In this document: positions 13,233 to 26,200 of the stretch, piece by piece
How the letters are laid out: the number at the start of each line of letters is the position of its first letter
How positions within the stretch are numbered: position 1 is the first letter of the stretch
Source: Capra hircus
Taxonomy: Eukaryota; Chordata; Mammalia; Artiodactyla; Bovidae
DNA length: 64,000 nt
Assembly: GCF_001704415.2 (NCBI RefSeq)
Contig: NC_030811.1
Location: forward strand, 73,550,069-73,614,068
Reading direction: 5' to 3'
Notes under the pieces: model-generated
Told to the model about the DNA's origin: nothing
Databases searched by the model: none
The model's input: the letters and a program-made list of their open reading frames with translations, nothing else
Translations under genes and position numbers: made by a program

Positions 13233-13644
13233 TTCTTCTGTGTATTCTTACCACCTCTCCTTAATATCTTCTGCTTCTGTTAGGTCCAGACCATTTCTGT
13301 CCTTTATCGAGCCCATCTTTGCATGAAATGTTCCCTTGGTATCTTTAATTTTCTTGAAGAGATCTCTAGTCTTTCCCATTCTCTTGTTTTCCTCTATTTC
13401 TTTGCATTGATCGCTGAAGAAGGCTTCCTCATCTCTTCTTGCTATTCTTTGGAACTCTGCATTCAGATGCTTGAGTAGTGAGGTTTTGAGATGAACCAGG
13501 CAGGGCAGCCTCATATACCTGACTGGGCATTGCCCTCGAGGATGTCCCAATGAGGTGGCAAGGAGGTGCAAAAGCCAGCTTTCCAGGCCGCTACCCTTCT
13601 TCTAATGCCCACAGAATTCAGATGGCTTTCCCACCAGAATTCAT

Positions 13645-13730
13645 CTAGCAATAGAAAAAGCAGGATTCATATCTAGGTTTGTCTGATTTCAAAGCCTGTG
13701 TTCCTAACCATTATTCTAAACTCTCTTGCA
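13645..13730 (-). repeat. MIR fragment, probable right part
   Basis: GGATTCATATCTAGGTTTGTC and CAAAGCCTGTGTTCCTAACC continue the antisense MIR order after BovB, with about 170 unassigned bases between. Confidence 0.55.
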
Positions 13731-14620
13731 ACACCCTCCACGTTCTGTGACTTGATTAGAATGGTGATAAGGCACAGATGCCCAGTTCAGCCCTACTTGT
13801 CCTCCCTGATTTGATCTCACTTGCCTCTGGCCACATTTACAATTTGTCAAAGTCAGCTTGTTCATTTCTCCCCACCTCCTAAGGGAAAATCCCACATCAT
13901 TCTTCCCAACGACTAATCTGCTCTGTCCTCAACTGATGGACAAGGTCTCGGCCCATCACCCAAGTCACTTGAGGAAGACGTTTTAATCTTCTTGGCCAGC
14001 AGTGGGTGCCTCTGAGTTCCACTAGGTTCTGTTCTGCCCCAGCACAAAATCTTACTAACCAATATTTTTTCACCTCGGCTGCTAGGGTCCCTCATCCCCA
14101 ACAGCTGTGTGGTCTGACCACATTTTTCTAGCTTACGGAGGGTGTGTTATGTGCGAGGGTCTCCAAAACTGCAGAGGCCAGGAGAAATTATACCTGGTGC
14201 TTCCTCTCTGCCCACCAGGCCTTGACACTCAGCCACCAAATAATATTAAATTAATCTGGTAGATTTCCTTATATCCTGTGCTCTGTAATTGACTACCCTG
14301 TTTTCTTTTTTGCTTAAGGTATTTACAAATTGGCTTTCTGAAAGTTTTCCCAGTCTTTTTCCAGATTGAAAAAAAATACTATGTATTCATGCACCAGGGT
14401 TTATTTAGCTCCTCCTGTGTCTGTTATACCACGGCAAGACTTTATAGCTCTGTTATGTAGGCTGATTCTTAGTGATTGCCTGACTTTCAGACTTCAAAAA
14501 TGTCCCACCTATTTCTTCAATTTAAAAAATCTAAATATGACATCATGTCCTGATAGCAACCCCCAAAATGCATCCAAGAGAACCAAATAGAATTCCTTCT
14601 CTGCAGACCTTTTGAAATAG

Positions 14621-14832
14621 GGTTAGTTCCTGGTGGCTCAGACGGTAAAGCGTCTGCCTACAATGCGGGAGACCCGGGTTCGATTCCTGGGTTGGGAAGA
14701 TCCCCTGGAGAAGGAAATGGCAATCCACTCCAGCATTCTTGCCTGGAAAATCCCATGGACGGAGGAGCCTGATAGGCTACAGTCTATGGGGTCGCAAAGA
14801 GTCGGACACGACTAAGCGATTTCACTTCACTT
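14621..14832 (+). mobile_element. Bov-tA SINE
   Basis: The tRNA-like head TTCCTGGTGGCTCAGACGG, GGGTTCGATTCCTGGG B box, then the BovA body up to GAGTCGGACACGACTAAGCG and a TTCACTTCAC tail. Well conserved. Confidence 0.92.
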
Positions 14833-16972
14833 CCTCTTGACTGGGGATGACTTACCTACCGTCCCTGCTTGGAAGACAAGAGGCTGGGTGAGATGACCCT
14901 TTCAAGGACTGGCCAGTAAATCAGAGATCCTCAGAATTCTGCCAGGCCAGAAGCACAGGTTCATGGGTCTTTGTTGAAGGACTGGTGAGAAGCTCTCATC
15001 AGACATGTAACCCACAGCACAAATACCCTATGTCCTCAGGCTCCTGCCTGTCAAATCCACCTTTCCCCTGTGCTGCTAAGTGGAGCAGGGCTGGCAATGA
15101 TTTCTGCAGGCCTAAAGATTTTCTAAACCATTCTTACAAGGCTTATCTGTTGATGAAAGGATAAATCATGATTACCAAGAAAGCAGAGCTGGCAGGAGAG
15201 CAGCTGGCCCTGTGATACGCTGGTGGCCCTTGAAATGGCATGAGAAGATTCTCCACCTCTGCTCTTTTGCAGACATCGCTGGGCAGGGAGAGGAATCTAC
15301 TCAGGGCCAGGAGAACCATTTTTCTTAAAGTCAGAGGACCCTCCTTGGTCCAGAAAGGTAAATTAGACAGGCCACGTACCCAGGAAGAAGACACAGGCAG
15401 CTGAATCAGCACGGGTAGAGCCAGCAAGGAAGGTAAGGGAGGACTGTTCATGACTATGGGATCCCTTCTAGGGAGCTGAGACAGAGATGCCAAGATAACA
15501 AGGAGATAAGCGCTCCCAGTAGTAGTAGACACAGCAGGGGGACCAGCTGCAGCCCTGAGTTCCCTGAAAGAGTTCATCCCAAGCGAACAAAACAGGCATT
15601 ATGAAAGCAGCAGGGAAAGAACGGGGACTCGTCCTTCCCTTTCAAACATTGCTCCTCAAAGAAAGGACATAGTGAACTGATAAATGTACCTGATTGTGAG
15701 ACCTGGGGAAGTGTGTAAGTGCACACCTTAAGACTGAAAGGGAAGGAACTTGAGGGGCTTTGGTTAACCTTAGGGAGAGCCAAGCAAGCAGACTGATAAG
15801 TTGCTTAGTCAGTCATCTGGGTATTGCCAACCCTCCACCCCACCTAACTCCTAGCACAAAGGTGTTGGAGAGCCTATGATTTGACACAGAAAAGGGAAGA
15901 GATGCCCAAACTGTGACAGCAGGGATCAGAATCTTTTGACTTCTTTCCAGGTGAAAAAAAAGTGAACCTGTTATTCAGGGTCTGTTGCCTAGGGCTGGAA
16001 CACTGTGTTTATTGCCTGGGAGAGGTGATGGCAAAGGAGTGAGGGGAGTGAGGAAAAGGGGACAGTGAGAGAAAGGAGAAGATAGTCCTGAGATGACAGT
16101 GCCCAGACAGTTGCCCTCCTCACACAGGCAGGGGTCTGTATGTATATGAAACAGGACCTGGGGCTCTCTATAGAGTCTTATGTTAGCCAGGACTGAGAAA
16201 AGATGGAAACTTTGGAGTTGGTTTTCAAAATTGTGAGCTACCACCTTGCAATCATTTCCCTCTTTGTTCATCCATTTGGGATCTGGGAGCTGTTGCCAAT
16301 AGGACTGAAGAAAGGAGACTGAGTGGCTGGACTGATGGCTGGCATTTATGCTGGGATGAGACTGGTAAGGTTAACTAGGAAGGATCTGTACTTCTCTCTC
16401 TCTTTTTGCTCTCTCATTTCCTCGGAGGATGTATTCGACCCTTCCCATCATCACTGAGCTGACTGTCTCCCAGACTTCTCTTAATTCCCAGCAGAAGTAC
16501 CATCTCAGCTCAGACAAGAAGCAGGTTGCCTTGAAGGGAAAGCTCAGAGCCTTTGGGGAAAGAAGGGATGATACAGAGAAAAGGATCAGGGATGGTCCTC
16601 AGGCTCTCCTCTCTGTCTATAGCCCTTCTCCATTTGCTAGTGGACAACCTTGGCGTTCCTATCCCATCAACTCAATCTCCCTTCTCTTTCTGCTGCCAAG
16701 TGGCAACTTACATGACTTCAGGGGTATTTACTTCGTGGCTCTGTTCCTTACTGACTCATCTGGTCTTTAGAGCTCTTTGAAACATTCTTGATCAGATTTT
16801 CTTCACTAACATCTCCCCATTCCAATCCCAGAGGACCGCATATCAGCCTTCCCTTCTTTTTACTGATGGGTGTTAGTTTCACATCCTGTCTCTGGGCACT
16901 GGGGTTGAAGTCCAGCTGGAGTTCTGGAAGTGCTGGCAGTAGAGGGTGTGAGTGGACCACGCTCACATAGTG

Positions 16973-17250
16973 GCTGCTGCTGCTGCTGCTGCTAAGTTGC
17001 TTCAGTCGTGTCGGACTCTGTGTGACCCCATAGACGGCAGCCCACTGGGCTCTGCCATCCCTGTGATTCTCCAGGCAAGAACACTGGAGTGGGTTGCCAT
17101 TTCCTTCTCCAATGCATGAAAGTGAAAAGTGAAAGTGAAGTCACTCAATTGTATCTGACTCTTCACAACCCCATGGGCTGCCCACCAGGCTCCTCCGTCC
17201 ATGGGATTTTCCAGGCAAGAGTACTGGAGTGGGGTGCCATTGCCTTCTCC
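16973..17250 (-). mobile_element. Bov-A2 SINE
   Basis: Antisense copy opening with the (CTG)n-rich tail complement and containing two BovA units (TCCAGGCAAGAACACTGGAG and TCCAGGCAAGAGTACTGGAG). Flanks TCACATAGT (16964-16972) and TCACGTAGT (17252-17260) form a 9-bp duplication with one mismatch. Confidence 0.93.
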
Positions 17251-17865
17251 ATCACGTAGTAGAGAAAATCTCAAATTAGGAGATCAGTCACACACATTTG
17301 CCGGCCTGGCATTGTTCCAGTGGCTCGACCTGGTGCACTTGTGCTCACGTGGCTGCCTTATGGGGCTCACTGGAGCTAGACGGCGACTTCAGGGAAGAAA
17401 CGCAGACTGTGCTATGAGCATCTGAGGACCAGTTGACTCCATTTTTATGTTTATTTCGGTTGGTACAGTTGCTCTGGATCATCCTATCCTGATATCATCT
17501 CATTCTGTTAAGCTCGTGAGTACTCAGCATGTCACTTAGACCCATCCCGAGACAAGAGTGGATCTGAAACGTGAAGGTCTTCATTTCCTTTCCTGAGCTC
17601 CCTTGGCTTCACAGGGAAGTATACGGGAGGAGGCCACTCACGTGCTAGAGAATCTTCTCACCTGGCTACGTGTCCATGTGTGCATGTCTACACTTGAAGC
17701 TTCCCTTTGTTTCTAAAGAAGTAGAAGTCAACAGGTTAGAACAAGGGTGACAAATAAAGCAACAAGAGCTTTTTAAGCAGGTTCTTATATTTTTTTAAAA
17801 TTAGGATATTGGAGAATAAGCTACATGCGTCTTATAATTTGTGGGATTTTTTTCCCCCAGTTTGT

Positions 17866-18290
17866 GCATTTAAAATTTTTTAAACTTTGGTGAAACACAC
17901 ATAACAAAATTTCCCATCTTAACCATGTTTAATGTATAGTTCAGGGGTGTTAAGTATAAAAAGGCTTGCAGAACTGCCACTTAATACCCACTAAACAACA
18001 GCTCCCCTGCAACTACCATCCTACTTTCAGTCTCCATGAACCTGAGCTCTAGGCGCCTTGTACAGTTGGAATCATGGAGTTAGTAATCTTTTTGACTTGC
18101 TTATTTCATTTAGCATAATGTCATCAACCTTCACCCACGTGTCAGAATTTCCTTCCTTTCTAAGGCTGAATAGCATTCCGCTCTATGTATCTACCACATT
18201 TTGTTTATCCATTCATCCATCAGTGGACATTAAGGTTGCTTCCACCTTTTGGCCGTTGTGAATAATGCTGCTTAGAACATGGTGTACAAA
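17866..18290 (-). mobile_element. Old L1 (L1M-type) 3' end
   Basis: The plus strand has the familiar antisense L1 3' sequence: GGTGAAACACACATAACAAAA, CCCATCTTAACCATG, CTTATTTCATTTAGCATAATG, CATTTTGTTTATCCATTCATCC and GTTGCTTCCACCTTTTGGCC. Diverged, no open frame. Confidence 0.85.
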
Positions 18291-19978
18291 TTCCTCTTCA
18301 CCACCTTGCTTTCTGTAATTTGTACCTTTGAAGGAACGAGCCTGGAAGAATTTAGTATCCCATAGCATTGCGTATTTTACAATTTAGAAGAAGTCAGGTG
18401 CAACCCTAATTTCACCAGGCAATCTCTTTTGCAGCTTCTTAGTGTGTTGACTTTTCAAGGGCTTCTTGTGCTGTTCTTCAGCCATAGGATGAGTGCTTTG
18501 AGAATTGCCATTAACTAGAAAGTTGTGGCAGTGTAGCTTTATCTCAGTGATTGAGACACTGATCAAAGTCAGAACTGTCAGTAACTTGGTATCTTACTTA
18601 AAACTGCTGTTGCAGTTTCCCCTTACGTGGGGCTTGAGGTCCCACCCCATGCTTCCCCAGGCCACGAAACCACGTGGTCTTGGGGTGAAGTCTGAGGTTT
18701 GGGGGCAGTGTGCTCCACCACTGAGTGCCTTCTCACTGGCAAAGGCCTATAAATAACATCCAGGATCCTGTTTCAAAGTCAGGAAAGGGGCAAGGGCTAG
18801 CAACAACAACAAGGGCTGAGGGGGTTGCTGAAATAATTTCATTAACAAATTGATCAAAGAAATGATCTGTGAATGCATCTTGGAGAAGGGAGAACCAGCC
18901 AGCCGTGAGGACAGATAAAACTCCTCCCCTGCAAAACCGGCATGTCTTTCATGCCCTTCATTGTCTGCAGGCATGTCTGAGCCCTAGTTTAGCCCATTTG
19001 GCATTCAGAGAGCTAAGTCGGCTACACTCTCAGCTCAGAGACGACTTGAGGGTGCTGAAGTGTTTGCATTCCACCCTCCTGCAAGGAGGAAAGGGAATCT
19101 AGTTCAAGAACCAAAGCAAAGCTTACTCATCTCGTCTCATCCTTTCAGACCCGGAGATGGAGTCCTCCACCACCCCCTAGACACAGGGTCTTCCAGCGTG
19201 AAATGCACAGAAATCAAATGCATATCCATTACAGGAGAAATGGCAGGGAAGCAGGGCTAGAGTGACAGATTCTAAAGAGCAAACATATACCTTTGTGCTC
19301 TGTCTTCTTAAAATTCATCCTCTCACCTGCCAGCCTTGAGAATTGCCTATTTACATAACTAGCTGCCTAAAATGGAATATTAGATAATGTTCCATGGCAG
19401 CCCATCCCTGGGACATGAGTGATCCAGGAGTCCTCTGACAGCACAGAGCATGGCCCGCTGGCCCACAGCCCTGCCTCCATGTACTGTGAGCCTGTCAGCA
19501 CTCCGAGCTGAGCAGATGTCAGGCCCGGTCGCCTGGGTGGGAGACTAGCCGAGCAGCGGGGGAGGGGGCGTGATTCAGCACGCGGCTCCATGGCACACTG
19601 TCTTCAGGGACAGACTGTACTGCTTCTTGAGCTTCACAGCAGGCACCCTGTTCTGCCCAAGGTGCTGTCTTGGAGACTGCTGACAAAGGGGACTGAGGAA
19701 TGGGGGAGCGACAGGATCTATGGGGACAACTGATCCAGGAGGTAATCAGTCAGCACTGATGCCATCCCTGGCACCATGCCAACTTCACATCGCCGTCGGT
19801 CTTTTCTGAGGCATGTATCTCTCTCCCATCAAAACTGGAATCCTGCTGCTCGCTTATAGGAGGAGTATAAATAAGTGATAAGGAAGTGTCCTGATAACGA
19901 TAAGCAGGGATATCTTCTCAGCAGACCAGATGTATCAAAGAAGGCAATTGTGTGTGTGTTTGTTCATTTATTTTTCAG

Positions 19979-20262
19979 TGTTCCGGTTCCCGTAGTCAGT
20001 TTAGAGAAAATTCCTAACCTAGTGAAGGCAGATGGTGCCAATGTCAAAATGAACTCTACAGCCACTCCTGCGGTCCCCTCCTGCTCCACCTCATCCTCTG
20101 CCGTCTCCACCCCACCTGTCATTAAGCCGGTCTTGATGTCCAAGTCAGTGCCACCTTCCCCAGAGAAGATCTTAAATGGCAAAGGAATTTTGTCTACCAC
20201 CATAGACAAGAAACACCAAAACGGCACCAAAAACAACAACAAGCCTTACAGGAGACTTTCAG
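19979..20262 (+). CDS. ATXN7L1: ATXN7L1 internal exon: linker before the SCA7 domain (284 bp)
   Basis: The acceptor is the pyrimidine-rich TTTTTCAG ending at 19978; the donor is CAG|GTACGT at 20263. The exon starts with the last base of a codon and ends with the first base of the Glu that opens the SCA7 domain. It encodes residues 1-94 of the visible product: a Val/Pro start, a run rich in Ser, Thr, Ala and Pro, a conserved KSVPPSPEKILNGKGI motif and a basic Asn/Lys end (KPYRRLS). The PSPxxILNGKG motif is also present in ataxin-7, so it is a family signature. No enzyme signature is seen. An open frame upstream of the acceptor from 19875 is intronic. Confidence 0.95.
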
Positions 20263-23200
20263 GTACGTGTCTGTGTTCTTTGAGTCTGGCTCATGATCAG
20301 ACTACAGCTGAGTTGCGTCCAGAACTAGGGAGTGATGTGATCTTATAATTGAGCAGGTCTGTTTCATTTTAAGGGGAACACGGAGTTTACCTACAAACAG
20401 GAACTCCCATCTCAAAATGCAGAGGAGAACTGATTCTCTTAATCCCAGGCTAGATTGATGATGGCTGGGCTGAGTTAGCTCAGCACTTAGTAGGAGTTAT
20501 CCTGGTTTTCCCAAGGCAGGGAGCTCTGCACCCCCACAGCACTCTGTGGATTCGGAGGGCTTTGTCCTTGCTCTGACAGGATAAATCGCCCCTAGATTCT
20601 GAAAAGTCTCAGGGCTGCAGACTTGGACAGCCCACTGTGATATCTCCCGGTAGCTCAGGGCAGGCTTGGGGCAGTCACATTGGTGCTGTCTGCCCATCTC
20701 CATCCTTTGGTCTCACTGGTTTCCAGGTTCATTCTGTGGTCTGGGGCTACAGATCCCTTTCCCACATAAGCAGACTGGAATTCCCACTTGGGAACACTTA
20801 GACTGGCATAGCAGATGGATGCTGAGGGGTCTCTCTGCAATCTACTTGGTTGTCAGAGAGGGCACTCTGGAGGTACCCAGAAAGGTGCACATGGCCAGTC
20901 CTTAAGTCAGTGGTTGGCCCTTGGGTCCTCCAAGTGGATGGTATTTGCTTTGGGTTTGTTGTGAAAGGAAATCTGGCAGTTTTACTTTCTCCAAAAGATC
21001 AAGAAAAGCTATAAATTTTATAACTTCTTCACACACCCTGGCCATTTATTAGATGTTAACCAGAAGAAAGAAAAATATAGTTGACCCTTGAACAACGCAG
21101 GGATTAGGGGTGCCAGCCCTCCATGCAGTTGAAAATCCCCATATGATTTCTAGTAGGTCTTCTGTGTATGTGGTTCCTCTGTATTCACAGGTTCAACCAA
21201 CCTCCAGTCGTGTAGTACTGCAGTATATACTACTGAAAAATATCCGTGCACAGTCCAAACCCAAGTTATTCAAGGGTCCACCATACAGAGAAAACTGCCC
21301 TGTGAGAGAGAAGCTGTGTCCCCTGGCATGAACATAATTCCTAAGTGCCCCCAAGAATTGTGGGTCATTTTTATTTTTTACTTTGTATTTATCCGTATTT
21401 CAGGTTTTCTTTTATGTCTGTAACTTTTAAAAAGTTTGGGTCTGAAAAGTACCTTGCGCCCAAAGCATTCAAATGACACAGTTATATTACCCTGAAAATC
21501 TCTCCATGCCCTGATCACCCACTGTCCCACAAGAAAGGCAGAGCCTGGCACTGTCTTTGAGGGTGGGGGCCTCTCTGTGTGGACAGAGCCCCTTGCACCC
21601 AGCTCTCTTCCTGCAGAGAAAGGTCACTGTCACTCTGCAGAGGCGGTAACATCCCTGAACGAGCTGCTGGATCTGTCTGGGCGCAGTGAGGCTGGGCTCC
21701 CTCGTCCTGGCAGAAGCATGACTGTGGCTTTCAGCCAGCACCTTAATCTGAAGTTGTTTGGGGATTTTTTGTGTGTGTTTGTTGGTTTTGCATTTTTTGG
21801 TGGTTTTGTCTCATTGGGTCTTTTGCTTATTTCTCTCTCGCTTTCACATTTGGCAGCCAGCTCCTGCCCCCAGCCAAACAACCTGTTCAGTTCCAGGCCA
21901 ACACGAGTGCTGGTGTGGATCTGGGCACAGGGCTGACTCCACCAGGCCCAAGGGAAGGAACTCGCACCAGGCGGCCTGGGGCCTGGCGCCCAGACCCTCC
22001 TCGGTGGGCAGAGAGGGCTCATAAGAAGCAAACATCTCCAGGCCTAACAGTTTTCTCTTCTTAAAAAATGAAGCTTAAGAAAAGAAGACAAAAGCAAAAG
22101 AAAGGGGCAAGATGCCTTTTGATAGCCAAGCAGGAAATCTGTCTTGGATATGAGAATGGTTTTATTGCAAACATCATCATCACCACTGTTGCAACCATCC
22201 TACAGCTCCCAAACCTTCTTTTAAAAATAGAATGCATTCATTTTTTATGGTCAGATTTTACTCCAGCAAGTTCAGACAGTTTTTCAGGCAAGGTAACCTC
22301 TTTATAGCTTCCAGCCATTGGAGGCCCTGAAGGAGACATGCCACCAAGTTTATACATACCCCTCTACCCGCCCATCCACCTCCCCACCCACCTGCACTGC
22401 TGCCCATCTCTGTGAATGCCCAGAAGAACCGTGTCATTTCTGCCCTGCAGGACTCAGGTGTTTGCTGGTTGTCTTCCAGAAATGGCACAGGCCATCAAGA
22501 GGTGGAACTATAAAGCTTGCAGTGTCTTTAAGAGGTTGTCTCACAACCCTCCATTTTCTAGGAGAGGAGAACATTTTTGTAGCCCAGAAGGAAGAAGGAG
22601 CCAAAATGAGCATAAAAAGAGTAGGTTCCCTAGAAGTCACCTCGACAGGGGCCATCAGGACTCTAGTGGGAAGGCAGGAGCTGGGGAAAGCCTGCTTCCC
22701 TCAACCATCCTTTGTGCCAAGGGGACCAGTTGCCCAGCTCATTCCCTTCTGGAGCACCAGGCTCCAGGCCAGGGCCAGAGCAACTGTAAGGCCAGCAGGC
22801 CCTGCCCTCTCTACACCTGCAGGTTCAGCCTCAATGTAAATCCCACACCTGCCCCTGTCTACATGTTCCTGAATCAGGGAAATCCAGGCAGCAAGGCTGC
22901 ATGGAAGGCCTTATGCTGACGACTTTCCAAAGCATGAGAGAGGCAGGTCACACTGACACGTCAAGGAATAATTTCCCACTCAAATGGCTCGAACTATTAG
23001 GAAAGCAGGGCAGTGTGGGGAGAGTGATGTATTCCTGGAGCTACCCCAGGGGAGAATGTGGCCCCAGGGCCTTCCAGTGGCTCTGCAGCCAGCATGTTTG
23101 GAGTGAAATAAAGCCTGAGAACCACGTGGCTCCTTCCCCTCTGCTGCCCACCCACCCTCTCCCCTTGTGCATTCCCATCCCTACCACATCCCCACCAAAG

Positions 23201-26200
23201 CTGGACGTGGGAACTCTTGGGTTCAGAGAGAAGCGCCATCTTCCCCCAGCGGTTCTGGAAGCGTTTTAGCAGCCGGTTGGAGGGGAAAAAAAAAAAAAAA
23301 AAAAACAGATTGCCTGACAATGTCTCACTTGTTGGTGCAAATGTGCATTTTTTTTTCAAATGTAGTCTTAATGCCAAATCCTATTTAGTCTCCTTTTTTC
23401 TTATATTTTTTGTTTGTTTCTTAAACCAGAGAGAGAATTTGACCCAAATAAACACTGTGGAGTATTGGATCCCGAGACAAAGAAACCTTGCACAAGATCC
23501 CTCACCTGCAAGGTATTTCTCTTTCCATAAAAAATACTTCCTGCTCTGGCTGGGGCCTTTGTCGAAATGTTTGCATGCCACTCTCTGCACACGGCAGGGT
23601 GTGGAGCCTCGACACGACCCCCAGCTGCTCTTTGTAAGGGAAATGCTTTCTTCTCTTCCATGGTAGCAGAGTGCCTGCCTCAAGCTGGCTGGCTTTTTAA
23701 GAAGGAAAAAAAAAAAAAAAATAGGCTTCCCCTGTTACTTGTGAGGCCAGACAGTAAATTGTATTTATAGGCACTCACAGGCGGTTCTAAACCCTGCTAC
23801 GTTTTAATGTATGCAGGAGCAGCGCGGCAGCGGCGGCGGCGGCGGCAGCGCCCTGAAAGGCAGCCCCAGAGGGGAGGACGAGCCGCCGCGCCCCTGATCC
23901 GGCCGCACCGGGGTGGCCAGGGGACAGCTGACCCGAAGCAGCCGCCCGTGGGTAGCCCCCAGCCCCGTATTTCATACTGAACTGCTAGTGCCTCTTGGGA
24001 TGGAGGCCGTGGCCCTCTCTGCTTGGTGTCTCTGTGTGTCTGGGCCAAAGCGAGCCTCCCACCTGCACCTGGATTAACGCCAGCGCGCCCTCACCGGTGC
24101 CTGTCGTCAGGGAGGTCCTCAGGGGTTCAGCGCTGAAGCTCGGCATCTTTGGCCATTTTTCGGAGGAAGCTTTGGCTCCTTAACGCCAGGAGCGTAGGGC
24201 ACGGTTGCGTTTTGTGTGGTCTCTGCCTCTTCCCAGCCGCAGAACAGGAGCTGTTGCCTTGAAGTTGACTTTTCAAGCACCTCTAAATTCCCATGAATTG
24301 CAGTTTCTGAAATGGAGGGCCTGGGGAAGCAGGTTTATGTGCTGATCAAAGAGGCTGTGCTTTCCATCTCTCTTCTCCTTAGACTCACTCACTAAGCCAT
24401 CGGAGGGCAGTCCCAGGCCGGAAGAAGCAATTTGACCTCCTCCTGGCGGAACACAAAGCCAAGTCCCGGGAAAAAGAAGTTAAAGATAAAGAGCATCTCC
24501 TGACTTCGGCAAGGGAAGTACTTCCCAATCCCCCCGGGCCGGCGCAGGACTCACTGCCGGGACCTTCAGGAAGCTCGGGCCCAGAACCTAAAGTCGCGTC
24601 CCCTGCAAAATCCAGGCCACCCAACTCTGTGCTTCCTAGGTAAGTCCCCCCTCGGCGATGGAAGCCTTGAGTCCACGGTCAATGACTGCCTGCCTGGTTC
24701 GAGTGTGGTCTGATCTCCTGTGAAATGGGAGTCATCATGGTCCTGCCTAGTGAGGCAGCTGTGAACTTGAAATGAGAGAATGGGTGTGAGGGTCTCAGTC
24801 CATGTCTGCCACGTAGTGTCCGGTGGATCTTATTGCTGTCCCCATTGTCGTGCTCACTGTGGTCATCGTTGCCATCATTGTCATACCTCATAACAGACCC
24901 AAATCCTACAGCATGTGTTTTCACAGAGCAAGAGTCAGCTGTAAATAAATACTTGAAAGTGACACTCAGCCCCAGGCAACTTCCTGGTTGGGGTTTGTTT
25001 GGTTTGGCTTTTTTTGGTTTTTTTTTGTTTTCAATAAGTAACTTTGTTTAATATTTATCTGTTGGCCACACTGTGCAGCATGTGGGACCTTAGTTCCCTG
25101 ACCAGGGATTGAACCTGTGCCCCCTGCATTAGAAGCACAGAGTTTTAACCACTGGATTACCAGGGAAATCCCATGGTCACCTGGGTTTTTAGATTAGAGG
25201 GAAGCCTTGTGGAGGGGAGGGTAGTCAGCACAGCAGCAGAGCCCATTTGTTACAGTATTTTGTGAATTTTCCCCACAACTCTCCAGTAGTCAGGGTAGAG
25301 GGAAATTTGGTGTGATGGAGCTGTCTGTCCTTAAATTTCCCTTCACACCAAGAAAGCTCAGCCACTTCTTTGAGATTTTATTTGGTTGTCCTAGGAGGAA
25401 ATGAAAGAATAGAAAACAGTGGGTACAACATTGTAAGTCAACTATACTTCAATTTAAAAAAAAAAAGAAAAGAAAAAAAACCCACTTGGATTTAGAGTGA
25501 TTTAAGATCCACACGTGTGTGCTTTGACAGGCAGTGGAGTACCGACTATATTGAGCCACAGACAATTTCCAGGTGACAAGACTGGGAGCCCTCATTGAGA
25601 AATATTTGAGTGCTTGCTCCATAAGCAAGGTACTATGTTAGGTACTCTCAGGCAGGGGCACAGAGATTAGTGAAACTAGATCTTGCTTTTCAAGAACTTA
25701 GAGTTCAGAAGATAAGACTCAAATATCCACAACATCATAAAAGGGAAACATTAATAATACAATGTAAGTGTAGATACTGGTAACCTTTGATGATTTTTAA
25801 TGCACACACTGTGAGTCTCAAAGAGTAGCTGTCCAGTCAGCAAGCAGGCATGAAGAGAATAGAGTTATAGAAGAAGCGGATATAATTTATTTTTAAAGTA
25901 AAAGCAAATATTTGATGACAGTTATTACCAGCCTACCAGGATGTCTTGTGCCTTCCACTCTGGCGCAAACCTGACCAGTTTGACAGCCAGAGGCCTCCTC
26001 TGGAATCACCAACCTTAGCCTCAGACATTTGGGAGATATTTGGGATGGAGTCAGACAGAGTCTGCACCCACACATCCCCATCATCATAACCAATGTCGAG
26101 CCATTATCATCTATTTAGTTGCCACTCTGCTTTCCGCCCCTCGTTTTGCAAGATCCTTTTATAATGACTTCTCACGGTAATGCGAGATGTTGGTGAAGGA

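Larger units (their letters stand above)
11457..13475 (-). mobile_element. BovB (RTE-type) LINE, 5'-truncated, antisense, interrupted by a Bov-tA
   Basis: From the GTTCAGTTCAGTTCAG repeat typical of the BovB 3' end, the reverse strand carries the end of the reverse-transcriptase frame and the RT domain. The best piece (12633-12863 complement) reads QAGFRKGRGTRDQIAN and FIDYAKAFDCVDH, RT palm motifs. The frame is broken by the nested SINE, stops and small indels, so it is inactive. It is about 2 kb against roughly 3.2 kb for a full BovB. Confidence 0.92.
1..19978 (+). other. ATXN7L1 intron (3' 20 kb of it)
   Basis: No ATXN7L1 exon or other gene was recognised here. The first exon in the window starts mid-codon, so this is intron DNA of the gene. 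It holds ruminant SINEs (1318, 7067, 8249, 14621, 16973), a BovB with a nested SINE (11457-13475), MIR and L1M pieces, and old LINE-like sequence (about 3160-4110 and 9140-9700). I see nothing identifiable in 1-1190, 5010-6750, 9700-11330, 14840-16970 and 18300-19978. Confidence 0.8.

Noticed and set aside
21630..22031. Minus-strand open frame of 133 codons
   Set aside because: Pro/Ser-rich translation without domain signature, overlapped by several plus-strand frames.
22318..22919. Two overlapping plus-strand frames of 173 and 167 codons
   Set aside because: They overlap in different frames, are low in conserved motifs and lie inside an ATXN7L1 intron. Chance frames are the simpler reading.
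23105..23111. AATAAA inside an intron as an early transcript end
   Set aside because: A single hexamer without a clear downstream G/T element, followed by a well-supported coding exon.
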